A stretch of DNA of 64,000 bases from an uncultured Bacteroidales bacterium (GCA_934728255.1 CAKVEC010000002.1:186001-250000); one strand, 5' to 3'. Shown: positions 1 through 8,535, numbered from the stretch's first letter. Numbers and translations are program-made. Notes: generated from the letters alone by a model not told the origin.

Positions 1-2596
1 CCATAGCCACATAGGCTTTCGCCCGGTTGTAGAGTGCTTCCTTGCGCACATCGTCCGCCACGGGTTCGTCGGCGAGTATCTGCGTGGCGATGTCTATCGT
101 CGACTGGTGGTTGCCCAGGTAGTAACTGCAGCGCAGGATACCCAGACGGGCGATATTGATCTTGTCGCGGTCGGATGCCTGCGAGAGCATCTTGTAGAAA
201 TAATCCAGCGAGGTGCGGTAGTCCTGCGCGTCGTAACTCAGTTCCGCCACACGCATACACGCCTCTTCCATATAGGGGTTGCCCGTAATGTCGGTCAATG
301 CTTTGTATTCGCGCAGGGCATCGGTTTTCTGACCGAGACGGTAGTACGAATCGGCAATATAGTATTGTGCCGTAGTGCAATAGCGGCTGCCGGAGCAGTA
401 TTTGTTCAGATAAACCGCCAATGCCGCAGCCGCACGCTGATAGTTGCCCTGCATATATTGCAGTTCGGCGGAGGCGAAACTCAGCGAGTCGTCCTGCGTG
501 GTAACCTGCATATTCATTCGCCCGAGTTGCTTGGTATAAGCCAGATACTCGCTGATGTTGCCGTTCTCCACATAGAGCGCCTCCAATCCGTCCAACGCCG
601 TGTACGCCTCCTCGCAGGCGGGATAGGTCTCTATCGTATGCTTATAGGCGGCAATGGCTTTGTCGTCCTCGTGCAGGTTGCGGTAGAGCATAGCCCGCTC
701 CAGCGATGCCTTGCGGGCAAGATTGCTGTTGGGGTAGTTCTGCAGCAGTTGCTCGTACGACGCTATCGCCGCACGCTCGTTGTCCAATTGCAGTTGCGCA
801 CGCGCCGTCTCGTAGAGACCGTCATCGGCATAGTCCGACTTCGGATAGCGCGACACGAGGGTGCGCATCGTGTTGATCTTGTCGTTGTACTTGTGCTGCA
901 ACCCCTGCGCATACCCGCGCTGGAACGTGGCATAATCCGCCCCCGTGGCGTTCTTGTCCACCACCTGCCCGTAGTAGGCAATGGCAGAGGGGAAATTGCG
1001 CGCGTTGAAATAGCAGTCGCCTATGCGGTTGAGCGCATCGGCGTAGGTAGGATCGTTTTGGTCGGCATTGTCGATATAGCGCAGAAACATCGTCTGCGCC
1101 TTGGGGTAATCTTTCTGCGCAAAATACGCATAGCCGTTCAGGTAGTTGGCTTGCAGGTAGTTGCTCGATCGGCGCACATCGCTCTGCGCCATATACTTGT
1201 TGAGGTCGCCGATACAAGCCTCGTAGTCGTGCAGCCGGTAGTCGGCTTCCGCACGCCAGTAGTATGCCTCGGTGGTGTATTGCGCCGACTCGGTATTGTG
1301 GTCAATCACCTCCGTCATGCGCACGCGTGCCTGCTCCATCTTGTTTTGCAGAAAAGCGTCCACACCCAACTGGTAGCGCAGATACTGCTTGGTTTGCAGC
1401 ATCTTGGGCGTCGGGTTATCTATCGAGTCCAATACCGACAACGCCGATGCATAGTTGCGCGACCGCACAAACGCATCGCTCAGCAGCGCATAGATCTCGT
1501 TTTCGTATTTACTGTCCGGAAACTCGGTCAGAAACTCGGTGAACGCACGCACGCTCTCGCCCAAAGCCGTGGACGAGTTGTAGGTGCAGAGCGTATAGTT
1601 GTAGAGGGCTTCCTCGCGCACCACGGGGGTCAGACGGTAAGCAGCAGCCGCTTGGTATGATAGTTTCGCCTGCTCCGGCTGCCCAAGTTGGATATACGCA
1701 TTGCCTAATGTTAGGCATACGCTCTCCGAGATGGTATCGTTCTCCTGCTTCACCTGCTTCAGGTATCCGACCGCCTCTTTGTAAGCCCCGAGTTGGTATT
1801 CCGCCATACCGAGCAGGTACAGGTCGTTGCGCACCAGCGGCACATCGGTCGAGCGCACTTGCTTTTCGTATGTCTGCAAATGCTCTACCGCCTTTTTCAA
1901 GTCTTCGTTCTTCGTTCTTTGTTCTTCGTTCTTCGTCCCCTTCAAGTAGTACATCTCGCCCAGCATACGGTGCAGTTCCGCATTGTTCTCGTTGTCGGGT
2001 TGCGCTGCCAGCAAAGCCTCCGCACGCTGCTCCACCTCTGTATATTCCTGCTGCGCATAATAAATCTGCACGATGTAGTAAGGCACCGTCTTCTGATACT
2101 CGCTCACGTCCTCTATCGACAGCAGCGCAGGCAATGCCTTGTCGTATTTCTGCTGTTTGTACTGGCTATAGGCATAGTAGTACGTTGCCTTTGTTGTGTA
2201 GGGGTTGGCGGTCTTCTTGAGTTGCGCAAAATAAACCGCCGCACGCGAATACTCCTGCAGCATCAGGTAGCAGTAACCGCGATAGAACTGATAATCCGTC
2301 TGATGCGGGCGGGTCAGAGCCGTATGCTCCACCTGCTCCAACTCCTTGCTGGCCTGTTTCCATTTGGCTTTCTCCGCTTGCAGCACGCCCGACATAAAGT
2401 GTATCTCGTCTTCGTAGGTCGTATAGGGGTATTTCTGCAGATAGGTTTTCAGGTCTTTCTGCAGACTCTTGTCGCGTGCCTCAAAGCGTTCTGCAATACG
2501 GTTGTAGTCGGTCTCCATCTGCGATTGTTGCGCATAGCCTCCCGCTCCGCACAACAACAGCGCAAGAAACACCAATGTTCGGATTATTCGCTTCAT
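1..2596 (-). CDS. Exported tetratricopeptide-repeat protein (partial, C-terminus outside window)
   Basis: The frame is open on the minus strand from an ATG at 2596 to the window edge, about 865 codons without a stop, so the C-terminus is missing. It begins MKRIIRTLVFLALLLCGAGG and continues to YAQQ, a signal peptide. The rest is a long run of degenerate TPR units, for example YDKALPALLSIEDVSEYQ, LGNAYIQLGQPEQAKLSYQ, LNRIGDCYFNARNFPSAIAYYGQV and YNRAKAYVAM. TPR proteins of this size in Bacteroidota act as periplasmic or outer-membrane scaffolds; no specific partner can be named. Around residues 220-231 a 35-nt array of five 7-nt units (1904-1938) is translated in frame as a charged KNEEQRTKNE-type insert. 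The gene is separated from potD by 248 nt of repeats. High confidence that it is a real TPR gene, low on its role. Confidence 0.9.
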   Translation of the reverse strand, partial: MKRIIRTLVFLALLLCGAGGYAQQSQMETDYNRIAERFEARDKSLQKDLKTYLQKYPYTTYEDEIHFMSGVLQAEKAKWKQASKELEQVEHTALTRPHQTDYQFYRGYCYLMLQEYSRAAVYFAQLKKTANPYTTKATYYYAYSQYKQQKYDKALPALLSIEDVSEYQKTVPYYIVQIYYAQQEYTEVEQRAEALLAAQPDNENNAELHRMLGEMYYLKGTKNEEQRTKNEDLKKAVEHLQTYEKQVRSTDVPLVRNDLYLLGMAEYQLGAYKEAVGYLKQVKQENDTISESVCLTLGNAYIQLGQPEQAKLSYQAAAAYRLTPVVREEALYNYTLCTYNSSTALGESVRAFTEFLTEFPDSKYENEIYALLSDAFVRSRNYASALSVLDSIDNPTPKMLQTKQYLRYQLGVDAFLQNKMEQARVRMTEVIDHNTESAQYTTEAYYWRAEADYRLHDYEACIGDLNKYMAQSDVRRSSNYLQANYLNGYAYFAQKDYPKAQTMFLRYIDNADQNDPTYADALNRIGDCYFNARNFPSAIAYYGQVVDKNATGADYATFQRGYAQGLQHKYNDKINTMRTLVSRYPKSDYADDGLYETARAQLQLDNERAAIASYEQLLQNYPNSNLARKASLERAMLYRNLHEDDKAIAAYKHTIETYPACEEAYTALDGLEALYVENGNISEYLAYTKQLGRMNMQVTTQDDSLSFASAELQYMQGNYQRAAAALAVYLNKYCSGSRYCTTAQYYIADSYYRLGQKTDALREYKALTDITGNPYMEEACMRVAELSYDAQDYRTSLDYFYKMLSQASDRDKINIARLGILRCSYYLGNHQSTIDIATQILADEPVADDVRKEALYNRAKAYVAM
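1904..1938. repeat. In-frame 7-nt tandem array (TTCGTTC x5) inside the TPR gene
   Basis: Five consecutive 7-nt units (TTCGTTC, TTCGTTC, TTTGTTC, TTCGTTC, TTCGTCC) on the plus strand. Read on the minus strand they encode KNEEQRTKNE, which looks unlike the neighbouring TPR helices. The same unit occurs twice in potA. Confidence 0.9.
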
Positions 2597-2638
2597 ATCA
2601 GTCTTATTATCGGTATTATATTTCGTGCTTACAAGAGT

Positions 2639-2671
2639 GGGTGATTAGTGGGTGATTAGTGGGTGATTCCG
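2639..2671 (+). repeat. 11-nt tandem array, GGGTGATTAGT type (3 units)
   Basis: Units at 2639-2649, 2650-2660 and 2661-2671 share the GGGTGATT core followed by three variable bases. The left flank AAGAGT is the same as at the array at 47802. It lies just upstream of the TPR start codon. Confidence 0.85.
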
Positions 2672-2709
2672 CATAGTATAGGTACAGGATGCAGGCGGAA
2701 GGCAAAGCC

Positions 2710-2742
2710 TATCCACCTGACATCCACCCGTCATCAGCCCGG
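2710..2742. repeat. 11-nt tandem array, TATCCACCTGA type (3 units)
   Basis: Three degenerate 11-mers: TATCCACCTGA, CATCCACCCGT, CATCAGCCCGG. The array at 53289-53321 is nearly the same sequence. With the arrays on either side it fills the TPR-potD gap. Confidence 0.75.
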
Positions 2743-2754
2743 CTTACTGTCAGC

Positions 2755-2846
2755 GTAGGCGGTCTAACATCTAACAGCCGCAGGCGGTCTAACATCTAAC
2801 AGCCGCAGGCGGTCTAACATCTAACAGCGCAAGCGGTCTGACATCT
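2755..2846. repeat. 25-nt direct repeat array (3.7 units) abutting the potD stop codon
   Basis: Units start at 2755, 2780 and 2805, with a degenerate partial at 2830. The core is GGCGGTCTAACATCTAACAG. The last partial unit runs into the TAG stop of potD (2845-2847), so the array forms the 3' end of the potABCD transcript. Confidence 0.9.
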
Positions 2847-4179
2847 ATTTCCGGCGTCCGCGCTGCTGTGCCTTCTTCTTATTCTTATTGACAGTAGCAA
2901 AAATGATACCACCTACAACCAAAATCAGCACAACCACCAAGAAAATCACCATTCCCGTCGACAGGTTGTCGCCTTTCACACGGTTCCACATCTCCAGCAT
3001 ATCGGCTGTTTGGTCGCCGCAGTCGTGCATCAGGGCGCAACGCTCAATCACACTCCGGTCGGGGTAGAACACCTGGTTGGCGTGTATAGCCGTAGCATCG
3101 TCGCCGAAGAAGTAACTCAGATCCACCGTCTCCTCGTTCTCTGCCGCATCGTCTGCCCATTCCTGCACCTCCGGCGAAGCAATAACGCTCACATAGCCGA
3201 TCTCCTCCATATTCAGTATGGCGTTCTCCGGCATACAGAGATAGTTGATAAAGTAACTTGCCGCCTTTTGGTTCTTCGCATACTTAGGAATACACCAGCC
3301 GTCGAACCATACATTCGAGCCCTCTTCGGGAACGATATATGCCAGTTCCACACCCTCGGCGGCTTCATCTATCGCCCATTGTGCATCGCCCGACCACGAT
3401 ACGTTCATCCAGGTCTGACCTTTGCACATCTCTTCCTTGCCGAAGTCCACTTCCCAACCGGCAATGTTATTCTTCGCCACTTTCAGCGTGTCTTCTACAC
3501 GCTGGATACGCTCCGGAGTGATGTGTGCCACCAGTTCGTCGCGCGTTACCTCACCACGCGCAATCTCGTCGCGGTAGGCATACAGTACCACGCACGAATA
3601 GATGTCGCGGAAAGCATCTTTCATAAAGATCTTACCCGCAAACTTCGGATTGGTCAGAAACGACCACGACTGCAGGTCGGCACCGTCCACATGCGCCGTG
3701 TTGTACAATATACCCGTCGTTCCCCACATATAACCTACCGTATAGTCCGCCACATTCACGCTGCTGTCGGGTGCCATCTCTTGGAATTTCTCCACGGCAA
3801 ACGGAGCCACGTTGGTGGTATAGTCGGGGGTCTCGCCGAAGTTCTTGTCTATCTTCAGCAGCAGGTTGTTGCGGAGCATACGCTCAATGATATACTCGCT
3901 CGGGCAAATCACATCATAGTCCTCGTGCCCCACCTCTATCTGGGTGAGCATCGACTCGTTGATGTCAAACGTGGAGTACTGTATCGTTACGTCCTCGCCC
4001 GTCTGTGCCTTGTACCACTCGGGGAACTTGTTGAGCACATTATCCATATCGATATAGTCTGCCCAGTTGTACACCTTCAGTGTGTGCGCACGGTCGGCTG
4101 CTGCAGCGGGAGCCGAATAGGTTACACCTGCAAAAGTCAGTGCTGCCATCAGCACCAAAGCAAAAAAGGAACGTTTCAT
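2845..4179 (-). CDS. potD: Polyamine ABC transporter substrate-binding protein PotD with C-terminal membrane anchor
   Basis: Periplasmic spermidine/putrescine-binding component of the potABCD importer. The protein has 444 residues. It has an N-terminal signal peptide (MKRSFFALVLMAALTFAG, then an Ala-rich cleavage region), the PotD opening motif LKVYNWADYID at 34-44, and family segments YMWGTTGILYN and WMNVSWSGDAQWAI. Family members are usually about 350 residues. Here the end carries a hydrophobic helix, about 408-430 (MVIFLVVVLILVVGGIIFA), followed by a basic tail (NKNKKKAQQRGRRK), which suggests an inner-membrane-tethered binding protein. It is the last gene of the operon, and its ATG overlaps the potC stop by 4 nt. 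Family assignment is firm; the anchor is an inference from sequence. Confidence 0.93.
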   Translation of the reverse strand: MKRSFFALVLMAALTFAGVTYSAPAAAADRAHTLKVYNWADYIDMDNVLNKFPEWYKAQTGEDVTIQYSTFDINESMLTQIEVGHEDYDVICPSEYIIERMLRNNLLLKIDKNFGETPDYTTNVAPFAVEKFQEMAPDSSVNVADYTVGYMWGTTGILYNTAHVDGADLQSWSFLTNPKFAGKIFMKDAFRDIYSCVVLYAYRDEIARGEVTRDELVAHITPERIQRVEDTLKVAKNNIAGWEVDFGKEEMCKGQTWMNVSWSGDAQWAIDEAAEGVELAYIVPEEGSNVWFDGWCIPKYAKNQKAASYFINYLCMPENAILNMEEIGYVSVIASPEVQEWADDAAENEETVDLSYFFGDDATAIHANQVFYPDRSVIERCALMHDCGDQTADMLEMWNRVKGDNLSTGMVIFLVVVLILVVGGIIFATVNKNKKKAQQRGRRK

Positions 4180-5033
4180 TTCTTTTTGATTGTTTTTTGT
4201 TGTTTGTTAGTACGAAGATTGATTATCAACAGCAACACCAATATGGTGAGGAAGATAAGACTGAAAAGCGGACGCAACTCGGGGGTCAGACCGCCCTTGC
4301 GTGCGTCAGCATAGATAAAGGTGGACAGCGTCTCCAATCCGTTGCTGCCCTTGGTAAAGAACGTAACGCCGAAGTCGTCTATCGACAGCGTAACTGACAA
4401 TATGAAACCCGAAACCATACCGGGCCATAGTTCCGGCATCAGCACCTTGCGCAATGCCTGAAACGGCGTTGCCCCGAGGTCGAGCGCCGCCTCGTAGATG
4501 TTCGGGTTCATCTTCGTCAGGCGCGGCATCACGCTCAGCACCACATATGGCGTACAGAACACCACGTGGGCGATGATCACCGTCGCCAGACCGCGGCTGA
4601 TACCTAAGAACACAAACAGCAGGAACAGCGATATACCCGTCAGAATATCGGGGTTGATCATCGGTATCGAGTTCATAAACGTGATGATCCGCCTGTCGCG
4701 CTGGCGCATATTGTAGATACCTATCGCCGCCAGCGTACCGAGCAGCGTGGAGATCACCGCTGCCGACACGGCGATAATCACCGTATAGAGCATCGCCCTG
4801 TACAGATTCGGATCCACCTGCACCTGATCCGCATAGTCGTACCCCGTCAGCAGGTTCTCATACAAACCGAACGTAAAGCCCGTCCAGTTGCCGAACACCT
4901 TGCTTTTGGTGAACGAGAATATAAATATAAGGAGTATCGGCGCATACAGCACCACCAGTATCAGCCACAGATACGCCTGCCCTGCAAAGCGCGACCAAAA
5001 GCCGCGGCGTTCCACCATCGAACCGGTTTTCAT
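4176..5033 (-). CDS. potC: Polyamine ABC transporter permease PotC
   Basis: Inner-membrane permease subunit of the polyamine importer, 285 residues, of the BPD_transp_1 (MetI-like) family. Six hydrophobic segments are visible, starting with AYLWLILVVLYAPILLIFIF. The cytoplasmic EAA loop that docks onto the ATPase is visible as EAALDLGATPFQALRKVLMP at about residues 190-209. The start overlaps the potB stop by 4 nt (ATGA) and the stop overlaps the potD start by 4 nt, so translation is probably coupled. PotC rather than PotB is chosen from gene order (A-B-C-D) and the NPDILTGISL segment typical of PotC. Confidence 0.95.
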   Translation of the reverse strand: MKTGSMVERRGFWSRFAGQAYLWLILVVLYAPILLIFIFSFTKSKVFGNWTGFTFGLYENLLTGYDYADQVQVDPNLYRAMLYTVIIAVSAAVISTLLGTLAAIGIYNMRQRDRRIITFMNSIPMINPDILTGISLFLLFVFLGISRGLATVIIAHVVFCTPYVVLSVMPRLTKMNPNIYEAALDLGATPFQALRKVLMPELWPGMVSGFILSVTLSIDDFGVTFFTKGSNGLETLSTFIYADARKGGLTPELRPLFSLIFLTILVLLLIINLRTNKQQKTIKKK

Positions 5034-5836
5034 ACGATACCTCCTTCCCGGTTATTCTCGTCTTTCTGTCCGAAGAACGAGGTCAGACCTATAATGATCA
5101 GCAATATGAGCGACAGAGCCGCACCGTAGTTCCACATCGTGATACCGCCCTCCGAGAAACTGCGCTGTATCAGCGAACCGAAAAGCGTTATCTTGTTGTG
5201 GGTCAGCAGTTCCGAGATGGCAAACGTCGATACCGTAGGCATAAACACCATGATGATACCCGAATACACACCCGGCATCGACAGCGGCACTATCACCTTG
5301 GTAAACACCTTGAAGCGGTTCGCACCGAGGTCTTGCGCCGCCTCCACCAGACTCATATCCATCTTCTGCAGCGTATTGTAGATCGGATAGATCATAAACG
5401 GCAGAAAATCATACACCATACCGAAGAGCAACGCCCCCTCGCCGAGCGGCAGACCGAACATATGGAACAGTTCCACCGTGGCAATCGTGCGTAGCAGAAA
5501 ATTGATCCACATCGGCAATATAAACAATATCGCCATCACGGCGGGCGTGCGGAACGACTGCATCGCCATAATATACGCCGCGGGGTAACCTATCACCAGG
5601 CAGATAATCGTGGTTATCAGTGCTATCGCCAGCGAGTAGATAAACGTGTTTACCGCCTCCGACTTGGTAAAGAAACTTACGAAGTTCTGTATCGTGAAAT
5701 GCCCCTGCGGGTCGGTGAACGCATACACGCCGATCAGCAGCAGCGGCAGCAACACAAGACAGATCAGAAACAGCACATAAGGCCACGCCCACGTACGCCG
5801 CGACTGCAGCATACGTTTCCATTTACTTGTTTTCAT
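5030..5836 (-). CDS. potB: Polyamine ABC transporter permease PotB
   Basis: Second inner-membrane permease subunit, about 268 residues from the ATG at 5836 (MKTSKWKRMLQSRRTW). This start is preferred over an upstream in-frame codon at 5911, because the extra 25 residues (STRSRTKNKGQRTKK) are only the out-of-frame translation of the 7-nt repeat at the 3' end of potA. Six membrane segments are visible. The EAA loop reads EAAQDLGANRFKVFTKVIVP. The start lies 14 nt inside potA and the stop overlaps potC by 4 nt, so the four genes are tightly coupled. Confidence 0.94.
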   Translation of the reverse strand: MKTSKWKRMLQSRRTWAWPYVLFLICLVLLPLLLIGVYAFTDPQGHFTIQNFVSFFTKSEAVNTFIYSLAIALITTIICLVIGYPAAYIMAMQSFRTPAVMAILFILPMWINFLLRTIATVELFHMFGLPLGEGALLFGMVYDFLPFMIYPIYNTLQKMDMSLVEAAQDLGANRFKVFTKVIVPLSMPGVYSGIIMVFMPTVSTFAISELLTHNKITLFGSLIQRSFSEGGITMWNYGAALSLILLIIIGLTSFFGQKDENNREGGIV

Positions 5837-7355
5837 CGCCGCCCGTTTCTTGGTTCTTTGTCCCTTGTTCTTTGTCCTGCTTCTTGTAGAGGCGGATATA
5901 ACTCGGCGCAATCTTCACGCCCACACGGTCGCCGTCGTCCCACACATCGTTGGTGTCCACATACAGGTCGTCGCCGTCGTCGGTACGCACCTGCAGATGG
6001 TAGTGGTCGCCCTTGTAGAGAATGAAATATACCTCGCCTTGCAGCACACCGTCTTCCTCGTCGTCTTGCAGGTTCACACGCTCGAAATCCACTTCCACAT
6101 CCACCTCTTCGCCTGCGCTGAAACGCTCCGCCATGCGGTCGCTTATGTCCCATTCCGCATCGAGGAACTCCACCTTGCCGCCCTCGAGCACCTTGCCCTC
6201 AAACGTGTTGCAGAGGCGCGCTTTGCGCATCACCTGTATATCTTCCGGCTTCACCACCAGTCCCACTCTGCGTCCGGGGGCGTAGGCGTGGTAGTCTTGT
6301 ATCATCAGTTCGTAGCCATTGTCGGTGAGCATCGTCATCTCGTAATGCACACCCTTGAAGATACAACTCTGCACCGTGCCGTACAACTGCCACGGGTCGT
6401 CGGTGTAATCCTCCGCATCGGCTGCCGCCACGGGGTCTAATGCGTCCTTCGTTCTTTGTTCCTCGTTCTTTATTCTTTGTCCCTCATCGGCATACCCGAT
6501 ATACCAGTCCTCGGGGCGCACCACCACGTCCACCTCCTGGTTCTCGCCGAAACCCTCGTCCACGCACTCGAAGTCGCGGTCGCAGAAATGCACCAGCCGG
6601 TCGCGCACCATCGTGGCGTCCAGCAGGTTGCTCTCGCCGATAAAGTCCGCTACAAAGCAACTGTTCGGCTCGTTGTATATGTCGCTCGGGGTACCTGTCT
6701 GCAGTATCTTACCGTCGCGCATCACCACCACGCGGTCGCTCAGCGTCAACGCCTCCTCCTGGTCGTGGGTGACGTAGATAAACGTGATACCCAGTTTCTT
6801 GTGCATCTCGCGCAGTTCCATCTGCATGTCTTTGCGCATCTTCAGGTCGAGTGCCGCCAGCGGTTCGTCCAAGAGCAGTACCTCGGGTTCGTTGATGATA
6901 GCCCGTGCTATCGCCACACGCTGCTGCTGACCGCCGCTCAGCGAGTTCACATCCCTGTACTCGTAGTCCGACATGCTCACCATCTTCAGCGCTTTCTTTA
7001 CGCGCTTCTCCATCTCCGCTTTCGCCACACCTTTCAGTTTTAGCCCGAAAGCCACGTTCTCGAATACGTTCAAATGGGGGAACAGTGCATACTTCTGAAA
7101 CACCGTGTTCACGGGTCGCTTGTGCGGAGGCATCTCCGTTACGTCCTCGCCGTTCAGTAGGATGTCTCCCGACGTCGCTACCTGGAAACCCGCTATACAT
7201 CGTAGCAGCGTGGTCTTACCGCAGCCCGAAGGACCCAAGATTGTTACAAACTCGCCTTTCTTAACCTGAAGGCTCACATCGTCTAAGGCAAACTTCCCAT
7301 CCTCAAACTGCTTCGAGACATGGTTTACCTCAATGATAAAGTCAGACTTTTGCAT
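5823..7355 (-). CDS. potA: Polyamine ABC transporter ATPase PotA
   Basis: ATP-hydrolysing subunit of the importer, 510 residues. Walker A GPSGCGKTT is at 41-49, the ABC signature LSGGQQQR at 139-146, Walker B LLLDEP at 160-165, and the switch His in YVTHDQEEA near 197. After the ATPase domain come two TOBE-like beta regions (about 315-370 and 430-495); PotA homologues are often shorter. Residues about 292-303 (QRIKNEEQRTKD) and the extreme C-terminus (KEQGTKNQE) are translations of 7-nt repeat arrays, so part of the extra length is repeat-derived. It is the first gene of potABCD, with a promoter about 130 nt upstream and 14 nt of overlap with potB. Confidence 0.96.
   Translation of the reverse strand: MQKSDFIIEVNHVSKQFEDGKFALDDVSLQVKKGEFVTILGPSGCGKTTLLRCIAGFQVATSGDILLNGEDVTEMPPHKRPVNTVFQKYALFPHLNVFENVAFGLKLKGVAKAEMEKRVKKALKMVSMSDYEYRDVNSLSGGQQQRVAIARAIINEPEVLLLDEPLAALDLKMRKDMQMELREMHKKLGITFIYVTHDQEEALTLSDRVVVMRDGKILQTGTPSDIYNEPNSCFVADFIGESNLLDATMVRDRLVHFCDRDFECVDEGFGENQEVDVVVRPEDWYIGYADEGQRIKNEEQRTKDALDPVAAADAEDYTDDPWQLYGTVQSCIFKGVHYEMTMLTDNGYELMIQDYHAYAPGRRVGLVVKPEDIQVMRKARLCNTFEGKVLEGGKVEFLDAEWDISDRMAERFSAGEEVDVEVDFERVNLQDDEEDGVLQGEVYFILYKGDHYHLQVRTDDGDDLYVDTNDVWDDGDRVGVKIAPSYIRLYKKQDKEQGTKNQETGGDENK
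5847..5881. repeat. In-frame 7-nt tandem array at the potA 3' end
   Basis: Five units (TTCTTGG, TTCTTTG, TCCCTTG, TTCTTTG, TCCTGCT), 35 nt, translated on the minus strand as DKEQGTKNQE just before the PotA stop and just upstream of the potB start. Confidence 0.85.
6448..6482. repeat. In-frame 7-nt tandem array inside potA
   Basis: Five units (TTCGTTC, TTTGTTC, CTCGTTC, TTTATTC, TTTGTCC), 35 nt, translated on the minus strand as QRIKNEEQRTKD between the ATPase and the TOBE-like domains. Confidence 0.88.
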
Positions 7356-7488
7356 CCGCGTACTTTAGACAACTGCGCTTTTCTATATCTGCGCAAAAAG
7401 GTAAATAAAAAATGAACGGGGACTTACTCTATGTTTGGAATGCCCCAACTTATATTATTAAGTTTGTTATTTCAATAAAAAACAGCCG

Positions 7489-7519
7489 CAAAGGTACTGC
7501 TTTTTTGCGGATTACACAA
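7489..7519 (-). promoter_or_regulatory. Bacteroidota-type promoter for potABCD
   Basis: On the minus strand TTG (7517-7519), 20 nt, then TACCTTTG (7489-7496), which matches the Bacteroidota -33/-7 consensus. It is about 130 nt upstream of the potA ATG. Confidence 0.7.
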
Positions 7520-7577
7520 TATCTTAAAACATATAATTCCACAAATAATCTCTCCTCGCCTGCAAAAGCAGAACAAA

Positions 7578-7613
7578 AGCAGAAATTAACGGTTAATTAA
7601 TGGTCATTAACGG
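7578..7613. repeat. AT-rich 11-nt array upstream of potA
   Basis: AAATTAACGGT, TAATTAATGGT, CATTAACGGAG are three degenerate 11-mers of the ATTAATGG type. Confidence 0.7.
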
Positions 7614-7681
7614 AGAACTTTTTGTGATAATTTATGGATGCGAAATCACCCGATGATGGCATATTTATGTTTTTTTGTAGA

Positions 7682-7754
7682 GGAAAATTAATGGTTAATT
7701 AATGGCTAATTATATGTTCCCAAAAATTAACGTCCAATTACACGTTAATTAACG
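7682..7754. repeat. AT-rich 11-nt array with ATGTTCCC boundary, downstream of the thioredoxin gene
   Basis: GAAAATTAATG, GTTAATTAATG, GCTAATTATAT, then GTTCCC, then AAAAATTAACG, TCCAATTACAC, GTTAATTAACG. It reaches the stop codon of the thioredoxin-like gene. The rest of the 7356-7748 gap holds the potA promoter and nothing else I recognise. Confidence 0.75.
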
Positions 7755-8192
7755 TTTCTTCTCCGCCAGCAGGAAATCATTGATTATCTTCACTATCTCC
7801 TCTTTCGGATACAGCCCTTTCAGCAAGGCGGGCTTGCCCTCCACGGGAATATACATCACCTGCGGGATACTCGAAATCTGGAATATGTATGCCAGTTCGC
7901 GTTCCTGCTCGGTGTCGGCTTTGTAGAACACCACTTGGTCGCAGTACTGCTGGCTCAGTTCTTCCATTATCGGGGCGAGCCGCTTGCACGGACCGCACCA
8001 CGTGGTATAAAAATCAATCACGCAGGGTTTGTCCCCCTTGTATTTCCACTCTTTCTCTTTGGAATAGTCGAATATCCGTGCCTTGAACTGCTCCGTGGTC
8101 AGATACACCACATCCTCCGCCGCTGCGGGCATCATCCATAGCAGCAGCCCCGCCACCGCTACCAACAAACGTATTTTTCTCTGCATAGTCAT
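7749..8192 (-). CDS. Exported thioredoxin-fold protein
   Basis: 147 residues with a signal peptide (MQRKIRLLVAVAGLLLWM, then MPAAA) and a thioredoxin fold carrying the active site WCGPC within VIDFYTTWCGPCKRLAPIM, plus the conserved cis-Pro segment SSIPQVMYIP. It probably acts as a periplasmic thiol-disulfide exchange protein; substrates are unknown. The start could be 8192 or the second Met at 8186, which leaves the signal peptide intact. It is monocistronic, with a good promoter at 8215-8245. Confidence 0.9.
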   Translation of the reverse strand: MTMQRKIRLLVAVAGLLLWMMPAAAEDVVYLTTEQFKARIFDYSKEKEWKYKGDKPCVIDFYTTWCGPCKRLAPIMEELSQQYCDQVVFYKADTEQERELAYIFQISSIPQVMYIPVEGKPALLKGLYPKEEIVKIINDFLLAEKKR

Positions 8193-8214
8193 AAAATATA
8201 AAAAAACACCGCTG

Positions 8215-8245
8215 CAAAATTACAAAAAAAATACGATCCCCGCAA
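8215..8245 (-). promoter_or_regulatory. Promoter for the thioredoxin-like gene
   Basis: On the minus strand TTG (8243-8245), 20 nt, then TAATTTTG (8215-8222), ending 23 nt before the start codon. Confidence 0.65.
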
Positions 8246-8276
8246 TACCCGTTATCATTAGTCATAGCAATGCGAA

Positions 8277-8351
8277 TTATATGGTTCAATTATAATGGCA
8301 AATGATATGTTCCCATAAAAATTAACGTTCAATTAACGGCTATTAACGGAG
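8277..8351. repeat. AT-rich 11-nt array with ATGTTCCC boundary
   Basis: ATGGTTCAATT is followed by a GCAAATGATATGTTCCC boundary like that at 7708-7724, then AAAATTAACG, TTCAATTAACG and GCTATTAACGG. Confidence 0.7.
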
Positions 8352-8439
8352 AATAAAAACCAGGTTTTAGCAGAACCTTGTCTAATGGTCTTCTAACGAA
8401 CAGTAATGGAGCCCTTTTGATAATGCGTATAGCAGGTCT

Positions 8440-8505
8440 AGGTGATTATCGGGTTGTTATCGGGTGATTATCGGGTGATTATCGGGTGATTATCGGGTTG
8501 TTCAG
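8440..8505 (+). repeat. Six-unit 11-nt array, GGGTGATTATC type
   Basis: Six units of 11 nt: one AGGTGATTATC, one GGGTTGTTATC, three GGGTGATTATC and a terminal GGGTTGTTCAG. The exit sequence GGGTTGTTCAGCATAGA is identical to that of the array at 47802-47867. A hairpin follows at 8536. Confidence 0.92.
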
Positions 8506-8535
8506 CATAGAATGTTAGTAGAATAAGCCACATTC

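Noticed and set aside
107..1660. Long plus-strand open frame (517 codons) opposite the TPR gene
   Set aside because: It is rich in Val, His and Arg without any domain, while the minus strand carries a continuous TPR protein with a signal peptide.
3010..4314. Long plus-strand open frame opposite potD
   Set aside because: Mirror frame of a well-recognised gene in GC-biased DNA; composition is not protein-like.
5836..5911. Upstream start of potB giving 25 more residues
   Set aside because: The extension is only the out-of-frame reading of the 7-nt repeat at the potA 3' end, before a normal potB start.
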